DNA of 64,000 nucleotides. Source: Microvirga thermotolerans (GTDB lineage Bacteria; Pseudomonadota; Alphaproteobacteria; Rhizobiales; Beijerinckiaceae). The stretch spans positions 3,750,001 to 3,814,000 of the forward strand of contig NZ_CP045423.1 of the NCBI RefSeq assembly GCF_009363855.1, in the 5' to 3' direction. Shown here piece after piece: positions 18,048 through 27,076 of the stretch. A program made the position numbers and the translations under genes. The notes beneath the pieces were generated by a model. That model saw only the letters and a program-made list of their open reading frames with translations, made no database searches and had not been told where the DNA came from. Within the stretch, counting starts at the first letter, position 1, and each line of letters begins with the position of its first letter.

Positions 18048-18332
18048 ATGATCACCGAATCCGAGACCATCGTGGCCCGCCTCTGGCGCGACCGGGCGGG
18101 CCTGCGCGAGGCGGAGCGCGACGCAGCCCTGGCGCGGGCGCGGGACCTGGAGGAGCGGCTCGCGGAGCTGATGGCCGAGAACGCCCGGCTCACCGCCGAG
18201 GTCGCACGGCTCAGGATGCTGATCGGCTCGGACGTCGGCACGCCTCTCTCCGAAACGGAGCTGCAGATGGAAGCCCTGCGCGGCGCGCTCCTGCCCCTCA
18301 TCGAGCAGGATCTTTCCCGCGACGCGGCCTGA
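18048..18332 (+). CDS. Small coiled-coil protein of unknown function
   Basis: A 94-aa protein dominated by heptad-like helices rich in Arg, Glu, Leu and Ala (LREAERDAALARARDLEERL, then AELMAENARLTAEVARLRML), a probable coiled coil over residues 15-65. An acidic C-terminal helix (LSETELQMEALRGALLPLIE) follows. No signal peptide or membrane segment is present. ATG 18048 is preceded by a GGAG motif. I recognise no family. It resembles small helical cytoplasmic or structural proteins; by position it was the original downstream neighbour of the GST gene before the IS inserted. It converges with the amidotransferase gene 18 bp away. Confidence 0.6.
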   Translation: MITESETIVARLWRDRAGLREAERDAALARARDLEERLAELMAENARLTAEVARLRMLIGSDVGTPLSETELQMEALRGALLPLIEQDLSRDAA

Positions 18333-18350
18333 GTCGGGCGGGAAGCCGCC

Positions 18351-19142
18351 TCAGGCCGCCAGGCGGCCCATGGTCTCGTTCAGGCACTGCACGCCGACCT
18401 CGCGGCCGGACCGGGCGACGAGGCAGCAGCCCTTCGGCACCTCGCGCCAGCCCATGGCCCGGTCGTCGATGGGCTCGGACACCACGAGCAGGTTGCCGCC
18501 GGTCTCGCGGAAATAGAGGGTCGGCGGCTTGCCGTCGCAGGCCCAGCGATAGGCGAAGAGGTCCTCGCCGTCCGTGACGGCGGCGGTGAAGCGCAGGGGC
18601 TCGTCGATTCCGGCCTCCTCCATCAGGCCGCGCACCTGCTTGAGGGTGCGCGCCATGGCCTCCACCGGCGCCTCGGCGAGGCCGTTGGCCAGGGAGAGGA
18701 GGAAGATCGCCTCCGAATCCGTCGTGCCGAGGCGTTTGTCGTAGAGCGCATCGGGGATCAGCGCCTCGAGGCGGCGCTTGATGCGCCCGTAGCCGCCGAT
18801 CTGCCCGTTGTGCATGAAGAGATGGCGCCCGTGGGCGAAGGGATGGCAGTTCGCCCGCGTGGTCGAGGTGCCGGTGGAGGCCCGCACATGGGCGAAGAAC
18901 AGCCCCGAGCGCACCTGCTCGCACAGGCTCCTGAGGTTCTCGTCCGACCAGGCCGGCCGCACCTCGCGGTAGAGGCCGGGCTCCGCGCGCTCCCCGTACC
19001 AGCCGATGCCGAACCCGTCCCCGTTGGTCCCGGTCTTCGCCTCCACCGCGTGGAGGGACTGGTGGACCAGGGAATGCGCGGGCGCGCAGACCAGATCGGC
19101 CAGGAAGATGGGTTCTCCCCGATAGGCAAGGAAGCGGCACAT
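18351..19142 (-). CDS. Class II glutamine amidotransferase (YafJ/EgtC-like)
   Basis: A 263-aa Ntn-type glutaminase domain. Translation begins Met-Cys (MCRFLAYRG); removal of Met exposes Cys as the N-terminal nucleophile, which fixes the start at 19142 rather than at an upstream ATG. Other conserved pieces are NGDGFGIGWYG, FAHVRASTGTSTTRANCHPF, FMHNGQIGGYGRIKR (the NG oxyanion segment) and TTDSEAIF. No synthase domain is attached. Family members hydrolyse gamma-glutamyl amides in diverse roles (EgtC in ergothioneine synthesis, YafJ unknown), and no ergothioneine genes are adjacent. Specific substrate unknown. Confidence 0.85.
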   Translation of the reverse strand: MCRFLAYRGEPIFLADLVCAPAHSLVHQSLHAVEAKTGTNGDGFGIGWYGERAEPGLYREVRPAWSDENLRSLCEQVRSGLFFAHVRASTGTSTTRANCHPFAHGRHLFMHNGQIGGYGRIKRRLEALIPDALYDKRLGTTDSEAIFLLSLANGLAEAPVEAMARTLKQVRGLMEEAGIDEPLRFTAAVTDGEDLFAYRWACDGKPPTLYFRETGGNLLVVSEPIDDRAMGWREVPKGCCLVARSGREVGVQCLNETMGRLAA

Positions 19143-19344
19143 GGCGTCTCGAAACCCCGGCTGTTGCTTCACCCCTGACGAAACCTTGTTTAATGTCTTT
19201 CCGGCAGGGTGAACAGCCGGTTAACGGCGGCCCTGCCGCAGCGGCGGCGGGGCTGCGAAACCGGTTTTCTCCCGCCCCCGAACATGCTCTAACGCTTGCG
19301 CCGTCACATAACGCCGGTCGAACCGGCGAAAGGGGGAAATTCGC

Positions 19345-20754
19345 ATGGTTCGCGCCCTGAGCCTGTCGCTCGCCGCCGCAATCCTGATCGCCTGCCCGGA
19401 CATCGCCCTCGCGGCGGAGCTCGACGGCCGCAGCCTGGGGCTCGCCTGGGCCCTGCCCTTCGCGGGGATCCTGCTCTCCATCGCCCTCTTCCCGCTGCTG
19501 GCGCCCCATGCCTGGGAGCATCACCAGGGCAAGATCGCGGCGTTCTGGGCCCTCCTCGTTCTCGTGCCGATGGCCGCGTTCATGGGCCCCGCGACGGCGC
19601 TGCACAGCTTGGCCCACACGGCCCTCCTCGAATACATCCCCTTCATCCTTCTGCTCCTTGCCCTCTTCACGGTGGCGGGCGGCATTCTGGTGCGCGGCAA
19701 CATCCACGGCGCGCCGGCGACCAACACGGCGCTCCTCGCCATCGGCACCGTGCTCGCGAGCCTCATCGGCACCACCGGCGCCTCCATGGTGATGATCCGC
19801 CCGGTGCTGCGCGCGAACGACGACCGCCTCCACAACGCCCATGTGGTGGTGTTCTTCATCTTCCTGGTCTCGAACGTCGGCGGCTCCCTGACGCCCCTCG
19901 GCGACCCGCCGCTCTTCCTCGGCTTCCTGCGCGGGGTGGACTTCTTCTGGACCACCACGCACCTCCTGCCCGAAACCCTCTTCGTGAGCGCGGTCCTTCT
20001 CGCCGTCTTCTTCGTGTTCGACGCCTATCTCTACCGCAAGGAAGGGCGCATCCGCCCCGATCCGACCCCGGACCGGCCGGTGCGCGTCACGGGCGGCATC
20101 AACTTCTTCCTCATCTTCACCATCATCGGCGCGATCCTTTTCAGCGCCGCCGTGGACCTCGGCCGCTTCACCCTTCTCGGCACCGAGATCGAGGCCGCCA
20201 ACGCGGTGCGCGACGCGGTCATGATCGCCGTCACCTTCATGTCCCTGGCCCTGACGCCCCGGGCGAACCGGGAGGAGAACGGCTTCTCGTGGGGGCCGAT
20301 CAAGGAGGTGGCGAAGCTCTTCGCCGGCATCTTCGTCGCCATCATCCCGGTGCTGGCCATGCTCAGGGCCGGAGCGGAAGGCCCCTTCGCGCCCCTCGTG
20401 GCCCTGGTGACGAACCCGGACGGCAGCGCCAACAACGCCGCCTACTTCTGGCTCGCCGGCGGCCTGTCCTCGTTCCTCGACAACGCGCCCACCTATCTCG
20501 TGTTCTTCGAGCTCGCAGGCGGCGATCCGCAGCATCTCATGACCGCCGGCGCTCTGACCCTCGCCGCCATCTCGGCGGGAGCGGTGTTCATGGGCGCCAA
20601 CTCCTATATCGGCAACGCCCCGAACTTCATGGTCTACGCCATCGCCCGCGAGAAGGGCGTCGCGATGCCGAGCTTCTTCGGCTACCTCGTCTGGTCGGGC
20701 CTGATCCTCGTCCCGACCTTCCTCGTCGCGACCCTGGTGTTCTTCCGGCATTAG
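19345..20754 (+). CDS. Sodium:proton antiporter / citrate-transporter-like membrane protein
   Basis: A 469-aa inner-membrane protein with about 11-12 hydrophobic segments and an N-terminal signal-like helix (SLSLAAAILIACPDIALA). It matches the CitMHS-like ion-transporter group annotated as putative Na+/H+ antiporters. Conserved stretches are GTTGASMVMIRPVLRAN (re-entrant loop with polar residues), FLVSNVGGSLTPLGDPPLFLGF (the SxxGxxxTPxGDPP signature) and LSSFLDNAPTYLVFFE with FMGANSYIGNAPNFMVYAIA, the second internal repeat (N-A-P motifs). The paired GDPP/NAP repeats fit an inverted-repeat ion-transporter fold. The transported ion is inferred. It is monocistronic. Confidence 0.78.
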   Translation: MVRALSLSLAAAILIACPDIALAAELDGRSLGLAWALPFAGILLSIALFPLLAPHAWEHHQGKIAAFWALLVLVPMAAFMGPATALHSLAHTALLEYIPFILLLLALFTVAGGILVRGNIHGAPATNTALLAIGTVLASLIGTTGASMVMIRPVLRANDDRLHNAHVVVFFIFLVSNVGGSLTPLGDPPLFLGFLRGVDFFWTTTHLLPETLFVSAVLLAVFFVFDAYLYRKEGRIRPDPTPDRPVRVTGGINFFLIFTIIGAILFSAAVDLGRFTLLGTEIEAANAVRDAVMIAVTFMSLALTPRANREENGFSWGPIKEVAKLFAGIFVAIIPVLAMLRAGAEGPFAPLVALVTNPDGSANNAAYFWLAGGLSSFLDNAPTYLVFFELAGGDPQHLMTAGALTLAAISAGAVFMGANSYIGNAPNFMVYAIAREKGVAMPSFFGYLVWSGLILVPTFLVATLVFFRH

Positions 20755-20780
20755 GAACGGCCGTCCCGGAACGACGGAGA

Positions 20781-21875
20781 TCAGTTGCTCAAGCGGCGCG
20801 CCACGTCCTCGGCGATGGACAGGGCCGAGGTGAGGCCCGGGCTTTCGATGCCGAAGAGGTGCACGAGGCCGGGAAGGCCGTGCTCCTGGGGGCCGTCGAT
20901 CATGAAGTCCGCCGCCTTCTCGCCGGGGCCGGTGAGCTTCGGGCGGACGCCTGCGTAGTCGGGCACGAGCGCCCCGTCGGGCAGGCCCGGCCAGTAGCGG
21001 CGGATGGAGGCGTAGAAGCTCTCCGCCCGCGCCGGATCGACCTCGTAGCTCTCGCTCTCGATCCATTCCACGTCCGGTCCGAAGCGCATGCGCCCCGCGA
21101 GGTCGAGGGTGACGTGGGTGCCGAGCCCCCCGTCCACGGGCGCCGGGTAGATGAGGCGCGAGAAGGCGGGCTTTCCGCGGCAGCCGAAATAGTTGCCCTT
21201 GGCGAGGACGAGGGGCGGCACGCGCCCGGGCGGATAGCCTTCCGTCGACCGGGCGAGGGCCTGGGCTCCGAGTCCCGCCGCGTTGACGACGGCGTCGACG
21301 GCGAGGACCGCCGGCTCCGCGCCGCCGGTGCGCACCTCCCAGCCGCCGCCCGCCTGCGCGATGCCCTCGACGGGCGTGTGGAAGGCAATCATCCCGCCCG
21401 CGGATTCCAGGTCCCCTTGGAGGGCCAGCATGAGGGCATGGCTGTCGACGATGCCTGTCTCGCGGGAGAGCACCGCGCCCGTGCAGGACAGGTTAGGCTC
21501 GAGCGCCCGCGCCTCAGCCCCGCTGAGGAAGGACAGGCCCTCCACGCCGTTGGCGATGCCCTGCTCGTAGATGCCCTCGATCTTCGCCTGCTCCAGTTCG
21601 TTCGTCGCCACGATGAGCTTGCCGCATTTCGCGTGCGGCACCCCGTGGCTCGAGCAGAAGTCGTAGAGCATCCGCCGCCCGGCGACGCAGTGGCGGGCGC
21701 GCAAGGAGCCGGAGGGATAGTACATCCCCCCGTGGATCACCTCGCTGTTGCGCGAGGACACGCCGTTGCCGATGCCGCCGGTTTTCTCCGCCACGATCGC
21801 CCCATGGCCGCGCAGGGCCAGCGCACGGGCGATGGCGAGGCCGACGACCCCGGCTCCGACGACGAGAATATCCAT
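20781..21875 (-). CDS. lhgO: FAD-dependent oxidoreductase, L-2-hydroxyglutarate oxidase-like
   Basis: A 364-aa DAO-family flavoprotein. The FAD dinucleotide loop is at the very N-terminus (ILVVGAGVVGLAIARALA, residues 3-20). SSRNSEVIHGGMYYPSGSL matches the SxRNSxVIHxGxYY signature typical of LhgO-type 2-hydroxyglutarate dehydrogenases. CGKLIVATNELE, ETGIVDSHALM, VVNAAGLGAQALA and a C-terminal GIESPGLTSALSIAEDVA flavin-binding segment are also seen. The likely reaction is oxidation of L-2-hydroxyglutarate to 2-oxoglutarate; a related 2-hydroxyacid or amine cannot be excluded. I chose ATG 21875 because it puts the Rossmann strand at the N-terminus. It lies directly downstream of the pckA terminator, so it probably has its own promoter. 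Confidence 0.8.
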   Translation of the reverse strand: MDILVVGAGVVGLAIARALALRGHGAIVAEKTGGIGNGVSSRNSEVIHGGMYYPSGSLRARHCVAGRRMLYDFCSSHGVPHAKCGKLIVATNELEQAKIEGIYEQGIANGVEGLSFLSGAEARALEPNLSCTGAVLSRETGIVDSHALMLALQGDLESAGGMIAFHTPVEGIAQAGGGWEVRTGGAEPAVLAVDAVVNAAGLGAQALARSTEGYPPGRVPPLVLAKGNYFGCRGKPAFSRLIYPAPVDGGLGTHVTLDLAGRMRFGPDVEWIESESYEVDPARAESFYASIRRYWPGLPDGALVPDYAGVRPKLTGPGEKAADFMIDGPQEHGLPGLVHLFGIESPGLTSALSIAEDVARRLSN

Positions 21876-21888
21876 TGTCCGGCACCCA

Positions 21889-21919
21889 GAAAAAAGCGGC
21901 GGCCCTAAAGCCGCCGCTT
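21889..21919 (-). terminator. Rho-independent terminator after pckA
   Basis: On the minus strand, stem AAGCGGCGGC / GCCGCCGCTT with loop TTTAGG is followed by a run of T. It lies 26 bp after the pckA stop and before the oxidoreductase start. Confidence 0.85.
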
Positions 21920-21944
21920 CTCTACATTGCATTTGCGGCAGAGG

Positions 21945-23555
21945 CTACGCTGCGATCGACATCTGCGGCGCGGCGGAGCGCACGTCGGCGTCGACATGGC
22001 CCTCGAAGCGCTTGAAGTTCTCGTTGAACATGGAGATCAGGCGCTTCGCGGTCTGGGCGAACTCCGCCTTGTCGGCCCAGGTCTTGACCGGATAGAGGAT
22101 GTGCGGCTCGACGCCGGGCACCGAGGTCGGCACCGCGAAGCCGAAATAGGGGTCGCGGCGGAAATCGGCGCGGGAGAGCGAGCCGTCGAGGGCCGCCGTG
22201 AGCAGGCGGCGGGTGACGCGGATCGGCATGCGCCGGCCGACGCCGTACTTGCCTCCGGTCCAGCCCGTGTTCACGAGCCAGCAATCCACGTGGTGCTTGG
22301 CGATGAGGTCGCGCAGCAGGTTGCCGTAGACGGAGGGATGGCGCGGCATGAACGGGGCGCCGAAGCAGGTGGAGAAGGTGGCTTCCGGATCCTTCACGCC
22401 CTTCTCCGTGCCGGCCACCTTCGCGGTGTAGCCGGAGAGGAAGTGATACATGGCCTCGGCGGGGGTGAGCTTCGCGATGGGCGGCAGCACGCCGAAGGCG
22501 TCGCAGGTGAGCATTACGATGTTCTTCGGAATCCCGGCGCGGCCCGTGGGGCTGGCATTGGGGATGAAGTCCAGCGGATAGGCGCAGCGCGTGTTCTCGG
22601 TCTTCGACGCGTCGTCGAAATCCGGCACGCGGGTGATGGGATCGATGGTCACGTTCTCCAGGACCGTGCCGAAGCGCTCCGTGGTGGCGAAGATCTCCGG
22701 CTCCGCCTCGCGGGAGAGGCGGATGGTCTTGGCGTAGCAGCCGCCCTCGAAGTTGAACACGCCGTTCGGCCCCCAGCCGTGCTCGTCGTCGCCGAGGAGG
22801 ATGCGGTTCGGATCGGCGGAGAGGGTCGTCTTGCCCGTGCCGGAGAGGCCGAAGAACACGGCGACATCCCCGGAATGGCCCACGTTCGCCGAGCAGTGCA
22901 TGGGCATCACGTGCTCGTTGGGCAGGACGTAGTTGAGATAGGTGAAGACCGACTTCTTCATCTCGCCCGCGTAGGACGTGCCGCCGATGAGCACGATCCT
23001 GCGCGTGAAGTCGCAGGCGATGACCGTCTCCGAGCGGCAGCCGTGGCGGGCGGGATCGGCCCGGAAGGACGGCAGGTCGACGATGGTCAGGTCGGGAACG
23101 AAGTCCTTCAGCTCGCCGAATCCGGGGCGGATGAGGAGGTTGCGGATGAACAGGGAGTGCCAGGCGAACTCGGTGAAGACCCGCGCCCTGACCCGGTAGG
23201 CCGGATCGGCGCCGCCGTAGAGGTCCTGGACGAACAGCTCCTTGCCCTTGGCATGAGCCAGGAAGTCCTCGAGCAGCACGTCGAAGTGCTCGCGGCTCAT
23301 GGCGCCGTTGTTCTCCCACCACACGCCGTCCTCGGTGGCGGCGTCGCGAACGACGAACTTGTCCTTGGGGGAGCGGCCGGTATGCACGCCGGTCTCGGCC
23401 AGAAGCGCCCCGCCCCGGACCAGCCTGGTCTCGCCCCGGGTCAGGGACTGCTCGTAGAGAGCCGGGGCTTCGAGATTCCAGAAGACCCGTTTCAGATTGC
23501 GGAAGCCGAAGGCCTCAGCGCCGTGCGCGCTGTTGAAGACGCCGATAGTGTCCAC
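21945..23555 (-). CDS. pckA: Phosphoenolpyruvate carboxykinase (ATP)
   Basis: A 536-aa gluconeogenic enzyme converting oxaloacetate and ATP to PEP, CO2 and ADP in the cytoplasm. Motifs: [16 protein letters not shown] near the N-terminus, [13 protein letters not shown], the kinase loop [15 protein letters not shown] (P-loop), [10 protein letters not shown] (metal site) and a conserved [14 protein letters not shown]. The start is assigned to GTG 23555: it gives [18 protein letters not shown], matching rhizobial PckA N-termini and the usual 536-aa length, with a strong GAGGAGA eight bases upstream. The frame extends to 23732, but the extra 59 residues are non-conserved. It is divergent from chvI across 370 bp, the same neighbourhood as in Sinorhizobium and Agrobacterium. 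Confidence 0.96.
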   Translation of the reverse strand: MDTIGVFNSAHGAEAFGFRNLKRVFWNLEAPALYEQSLTRGETRLVRGGALLAETGVHTGRSPKDKFVVRDAATEDGVWWENNGAMSREHFDVLLEDFLAHAKGKELFVQDLYGGADPAYRVRARVFTEFAWHSLFIRNLLIRPGFGELKDFVPDLTIVDLPSFRADPARHGCRSETVIACDFTRRIVLIGGTSYAGEMKKSVFTYLNYVLPNEHVMPMHCSANVGHSGDVAVFFGLSGTGKTTLSADPNRILLGDDEHGWGPNGVFNFEGGCYAKTIRLSREAEPEIFATTERFGTVLENVTIDPITRVPDFDDASKTENTRCAYPLDFIPNASPTGRAGIPKNIVMLTCDAFGVLPPIAKLTPAEAMYHFLSGYTAKVAGTEKGVKDPEATFSTCFGAPFMPRHPSVYGNLLRDLIAKHHVDCWLVNTGWTGGKYGVGRRMPIRVTRRLLTAALDGSLSRADFRRDPYFGFAVPTSVPGVEPHILYPVKTWADKAEFAQTAKRLISMFNENFKRFEGHVDADVRSAAPQMSIAA

Positions 23556-23925
23556 GAAAGACTTCTCCTCATCGCCAGCCGCGCGGGGCGGCCCGGATGC
23601 CATGCCGATGGCACTGTCCCATAATCGTCCCCGGCGGTATAAAGTTTCTCCTCCGCCGGGATGGAGACGATTGTTTAGAACATGAAGCGTCGCCGTCAAC
23701 TGAGGCATTCCGTTTCGTTCCATTTTTGCCATGGAGCGCCCCGGAAGGCCCGTTCATCTCCCGTTGGGGCTGCCGGATTAAGGTCCCCTTCGGCCGTGGC
23801 CCCCTGGCGCTTTGCCGGGGAAACCTTACTTATGCCATCAGAAAGGCGCAGTTCGGCACGTTTTTGGGCCCCGGGCACCGTCCCGCACCGCGCCCACGCC
23901 GGACGTTCAAGCTAAGGAAGAGTTC
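23556..23925. promoter_or_regulatory. Divergent pckA / chvI control region
   Basis: 370 bp between two divergent starts. It includes AT-richer segments near 23630-23720 (for example GTATAAAGTTTCTCC read on the plus strand, which provides TATAC-like -10 sequence on the minus strand for pckA, and a TTTTTGCC stretch). A CCCCTGGCGCTTTGCCGGGG hairpin-like sequence lies at about 23800-23821 upstream of chvI. The ribosome site AAGGAAG precedes ATG 23926. No ChvI-box could be assigned by eye. Confidence 0.45.
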
Positions 23926-24624
23926 ATGCCAACGATCGCTCTCGTCGACGACGATCGCAACATTCTCACCTCGGTATCCATCGCCCTCGAGGCGGAAGGC
24001 TACCGGATCCAGACCTATACCGACGGCGCCTCCGCTCTCGACGGGCTGAAGCACGCCCCGCCGGACCTCGCGATCTTCGACATCAAGATGCCGCGCATGG
24101 ACGGCATGGAGCTTCTGCGCCGCCTGCGCCAGAAATCCGACCTCCCGGTCATCTTCCTCACCTCGAAGGACGAGGAGATCGACGAGCTGTTCGGCCTCAA
24201 GATGGGCGCCGACGACTTCATCCGCAAACCCTTCTCCCAGCGGCTCCTGGTGGAACGGGTGAAGGCGGTGCTGCGCCGCTTCGCGCCCCGCGACCAGTCG
24301 ACGCCCCGGGAATCCGACGCCAAGGCCCTCGAGCGGGGCCAGCTCAAGATGGATCCGGAGCGGCATGCCTGCACCTGGAAGGGCGAGCCGGTGACCCTCA
24401 CCGTGACGGAATTCCTGATCCTCCAGGCGCTGGCCACCCGCCCCGGCGTGGTGAAGAGCCGCAACGCCCTCATGGACGCGGCCTACGACGATCAGGTCTA
24501 CGTGGACGACCGGACCATCGACAGCCACATCAAGCGCCTGCGCAAGAAGTTCAAGGCGGTTGACCCCACCTTCGAAATGATCGAGACCCTCTACGGCGTC
24601 GGCTACCGCTTCAAGGAGGGCTGA
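23926..24624 (+). CDS. chvI: Response regulator ChvI (OmpR family)
   Basis: A 232-aa OmpR/PhoB-type regulator. The receiver domain has the acidic pair LVDDDRN (residues 6-11), phosphoacceptor Asp in [13 protein letters not shown] (about residue 51), TSKDE with the switch Thr/Ser, and Lys in FIRKPFS. The C-terminal winged-helix DNA-binding domain has [32 protein letters not shown] and the terminal [10 protein letters not shown]. The order ChvI-ChvG-HprK-EIIA-HPr is conserved in Rhizobiales, where ChvI controls envelope, exopolysaccharide and acid responses and is essential in several hosts. It is followed by the kinase gene after 113 bp holding a dispersed repeat. Confidence 0.95.
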   Translation: MPTIALVDDDRNILTSVSIALEAEGYRIQTYTDGASALDGLKHAPPDLAIFDIKMPRMDGMELLRRLRQKSDLPVIFLTSKDEEIDELFGLKMGADDFIRKPFSQRLLVERVKAVLRRFAPRDQSTPRESDAKALERGQLKMDPERHACTWKGEPVTLTVTEFLILQALATRPGVVKSRNALMDAAYDDQVYVDDRTIDSHIKRLRKKFKAVDPTFEMIETLYGVGYRFKEG

Positions 24625-24628
24625 CGCC

Positions 24629-24730
24629 TGGAGCATCGGGCGCAAGGGTGGGAGCCGGATTTGCGCGGAAAGACGCTCGAGATCGACGTTGAAGCATCGC
24701 CCATTGGCATGGCCCGCTGGCATGGCCCGA
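24629..24730. repeat. Dispersed hairpin repeat (family 2, copy 1) plus 13-bp tandem repeat
   Basis: From 24629 to 24674 the sequence TGGAGCATCGGGCGCAA, then GGGAGCCGGATTTGCGCGG, nearly duplicates 48797-48840. The GCGCAA...TTGCGC arms form a hairpin. It is followed at 24705-24730 by two adjacent copies of TGGCATGGCCCG(C/A), ending eight bases before the chvG start codon. The element sits in the chvI-chvG junction and could affect chvG translation or mRNA stability. Confidence 0.6.
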
Positions 24731-24737
24731 GAGAGGC

Positions 24738-26519
24738 ATGAAGGCTGACCCGATTCCCGCCGAAGCCGCCGTCGACGAGCCGCCTCCCCCGCGTGGCCTC
24801 CTGGCGCGGCTGAGGCAGCTCGGCCGCATGCTCACGCAGCAGGCCTCGTCGAGCCTGACGCGGCGGATCGTGGTGCTGAACCTGGGCGGCCTCGTCGCGC
24901 TGCTCGTGGGCTTCCTCTACCTCAACCAGTTCCGGCAGGGGCTGATCGAGGCGCGGGTGCTCAGCCTCCTGACCCAGGGGGAGATCATCGCGGGCGCCAT
25001 CGCGAGCTCCGCGACGGTGGAGACCGACACCATCACCATCGACCCGGACAAGCTCCTGCAGATGCAGGCGGGCCAGACGGAGCGGTTCAACGAGGAGAGC
25101 TTCTCGCCCCTCGAATTCTCCATCAACCCGGAGCGGGTGGCGCCGCTGCTGCGCCGCCTCGTGACGCCGACCCGCACCCGCGCCCGGATCTTCGACCGGG
25201 AGGGCGCCCTCCTGCTCGACTCGCGCAACTTCTACTCCCGCGGCGACATCCTCCGGCGGGACCTGCCGCCGGTCGCCGACGAGGACACGAGCTTCGTCGA
25301 ACGCGGCTGGAACACGGTCCGGAACCTGTTCAGCCGCAAGAAGCGCCCCGTTCTGGAGGAGCCGGGGCCGAGCAACGGCAAGTCGCTCCCGGAGGTGCAG
25401 CAGGCCTTCGGCGGCCAGCGCGCCTACGAGGTGCGCACCGACCCGCGCGGCGACACCATCGTCTCGGTGGCGGTGCCGATCCAGCGGTTCCGCGCGGTCC
25501 AGGGCGTGCTCCTGCTCTCCACCCAGGGCGGCGACATCGACGGCATCATCGCCTCCGAGCGCTTCGCCCTGCTTCAGGTCTTCCTGGTCGCGGCGCTCGT
25601 GATGATCGTGCTCTCGCTCCTGCTCGCGGGTGCCATCGCCGGACCGGTGCGGCGCCTCGCCGAGGCCGCGGAGCGGGTCCGCTGGGGCACCAAGTCGCGG
25701 CAGGAGATCCCGGACTTCACCGACCGCTCCGACGAGATCGGCCACCTGTCCGGCGCCCTGCGCGACATGACGAAGGCGCTCTACAACCGCATCGACGCCA
25801 TCGAGAGCTTCGCCGCCGACGTGGCCCACGAGCTGAAGAACCCGCTCACCTCCCTGCGCAGCGCCGTCGAGACCCTGCCGCTGGCCCGCAGCGCGGATTC
25901 CCAGAAGCGCCTCATGTCGATCATCCAGCACGACGTGAAGCGCCTCGACCGGCTCATCAGCGACATCTCCGACGCCTCGCGCCTCGACGCGGAGCTCGCC
26001 CGCGCCGACGCGGAGCCCATCGACATGGCCCGGCTCCTGGAGGCGGTGGTGTCGATCGCCAACGAGCGGCGGCAGGAGGGCGATCCTCCCGTCCTGCTGA
26101 AGGTCGAGGGGCACAAGGGCGGCAACGCCTTCGCCATCCTCGGCCATGACAACCGGCTGGGGCAGGTGTTCAACAACCTGATCGACAACGCCCGGTCCTT
26201 CTCCCCTCCGGACGGGACGGTGCGGATCTTCCTGCGCCGGCGCAAGAACGACGTCGAGATCGCCGTGGAGGACGACGGGCCAGGCATCGAGCCCCACGCC
26301 TTCGACCGCATCTTCGAGCGCTTCTACACCGACCGGCCCGAGCAGGGCTTCGGCCAGAATTCCGGGCTGGGGCTCTCCATCTCGCGCCAGATCGTGGAGG
26401 CGCACCGGGGGACCATCCGGGCCGAGAACCGGCTCGGGCCGCCGGACGAGACCGGGGAGCCGCGCCGGCTCGGCGCCCGGTTCGTCATCCGCCTGCCGGC
26501 GGCGGGCCAGCCGGGATGA
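24738..26519 (+). CDS. chvG: Sensor histidine kinase ChvG (ExoS)
   Basis: A 593-aa membrane sensor kinase. The cytoplasmic N-terminus is about 45 aa. TM1 (IVVLNLGGLVALLVGFLYL, about 44-62) precedes a periplasmic sensor domain of about 210 residues with a Lys/Arg-rich loop (VRNLFSRKKRP). TM2 follows (FLVAALVMIVLSLLLAGAIA, about 282-301), then HAMP. The HisKA H-box is ADVAHELKNPLTSLRS (phosphoacceptor His about 362). The ATPase domain has N-box NNLIDNARSFS, G1 VEDDGPGIEP and G2 NSGLGLSISRQIV. In rhizobia it phosphorylates ChvI and is held off by the periplasmic repressor ExoR (not in this window). Its stop overlaps the hprK start (ATGA), so translational coupling is likely. Confidence 0.95.
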   Translation: MKADPIPAEAAVDEPPPPRGLLARLRQLGRMLTQQASSSLTRRIVVLNLGGLVALLVGFLYLNQFRQGLIEARVLSLLTQGEIIAGAIASSATVETDTITIDPDKLLQMQAGQTERFNEESFSPLEFSINPERVAPLLRRLVTPTRTRARIFDREGALLLDSRNFYSRGDILRRDLPPVADEDTSFVERGWNTVRNLFSRKKRPVLEEPGPSNGKSLPEVQQAFGGQRAYEVRTDPRGDTIVSVAVPIQRFRAVQGVLLLSTQGGDIDGIIASERFALLQVFLVAALVMIVLSLLLAGAIAGPVRRLAEAAERVRWGTKSRQEIPDFTDRSDEIGHLSGALRDMTKALYNRIDAIESFAADVAHELKNPLTSLRSAVETLPLARSADSQKRLMSIIQHDVKRLDRLISDISDASRLDAELARADAEPIDMARLLEAVVSIANERRQEGDPPVLLKVEGHKGGNAFAILGHDNRLGQVFNNLIDNARSFSPPDGTVRIFLRRRKNDVEIAVEDDGPGIEPHAFDRIFERFYTDRPEQGFGQNSGLGLSISRQIVEAHRGTIRAENRLGPPDETGEPRRLGARFVIRLPAAGQPG

Positions 26520-26986
26520 CCGCCCCCCTCACGGCGCGGGAGACGGTCCATGCCGGCTGCGTCATGATCGGCGAGGCGGGCATCCTGATCCGCGGCGCCG
26601 CCGGCTCCGGCAAGTCGACCCTGGCCCGCGAACTGGTCCGCCAGGCCCGGGCGGAGGGCCTCTTCGCCCGCATCGTCAGCGACGACAGGACCCGGCTGGA
26701 GGCGCGCCACGGCCGCCTGGTGGCGCGGCCGGTCGCCTCCATCGCCGGCTACCGGGAGATCCGCGGCATCGGCATCGTGCGGGCCCCCTTCGAGGCGGCC
26801 GCCGTGGTCCGGCTGGTGATCGACCTCTCGGAAAGCGAGCCCGAGCGCCATCCCGAAGCGGGGGACGGGCAGGTGAGCCTCTGCGGCGTCATGCTCCGTC
26901 GCATCCGCGCGCAGACTGGGGCACCCTTGCTCGATATCGCCCTCGGCAGCTTGAGCGGGCTCTACGACGCAGTCGTGACACTGTGA
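26516..26986 (+). CDS. hprK: HPr kinase/phosphorylase, short alphaproteobacterial form
   Basis: A 156-aa protein corresponding to only the C-terminal catalytic domain of Gram-positive HprK (about 310 aa), as usual in alphaproteobacteria. Walker A is IRGAAGSGKSTLAREL (about 25-40), followed by FARIVSDDRTRLEARHGRL (catalytic Asp region) and the HprK signature IAGYREIRGIGIV, which matches EIRGxGI. It phosphorylates HPr on its regulatory Ser and can reverse this. It overlaps chvG by four bases and precedes the EIIA and HPr genes, forming a two-component/PTS regulatory block. Confidence 0.93.
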   Translation: MTAPLTARETVHAGCVMIGEAGILIRGAAGSGKSTLARELVRQARAEGLFARIVSDDRTRLEARHGRLVARPVASIAGYREIRGIGIVRAPFEAAAVVRLVIDLSESEPERHPEAGDGQVSLCGVMLRRIRAQTGAPLLDIALGSLSGLYDAVVTL

Positions 26987-27041
26987 TGAAGTTTTTGTCC
27001 CATATGCTCTTGCGCTTAGCTTCGCGGTGCACAAAATAGCG

Positions 27042-27058
27042 GCTCCGCTCAACGGAGC
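27042..27058 (+). promoter_or_regulatory. Hairpin in the hprK-EIIA gap
   Basis: GCTCCG-CTCAA-CGGAGC is a six-base-pair hairpin 18 bases upstream of the EIIA start, in a 90-bp AT-enriched gap. It lacks a T-run. It could be part of a leader or processing signal that separates EIIA/HPr expression from chvIG-hprK. Confidence 0.4.
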
Positions 27059-27076
27059 GATCGGACCAGTAACATT

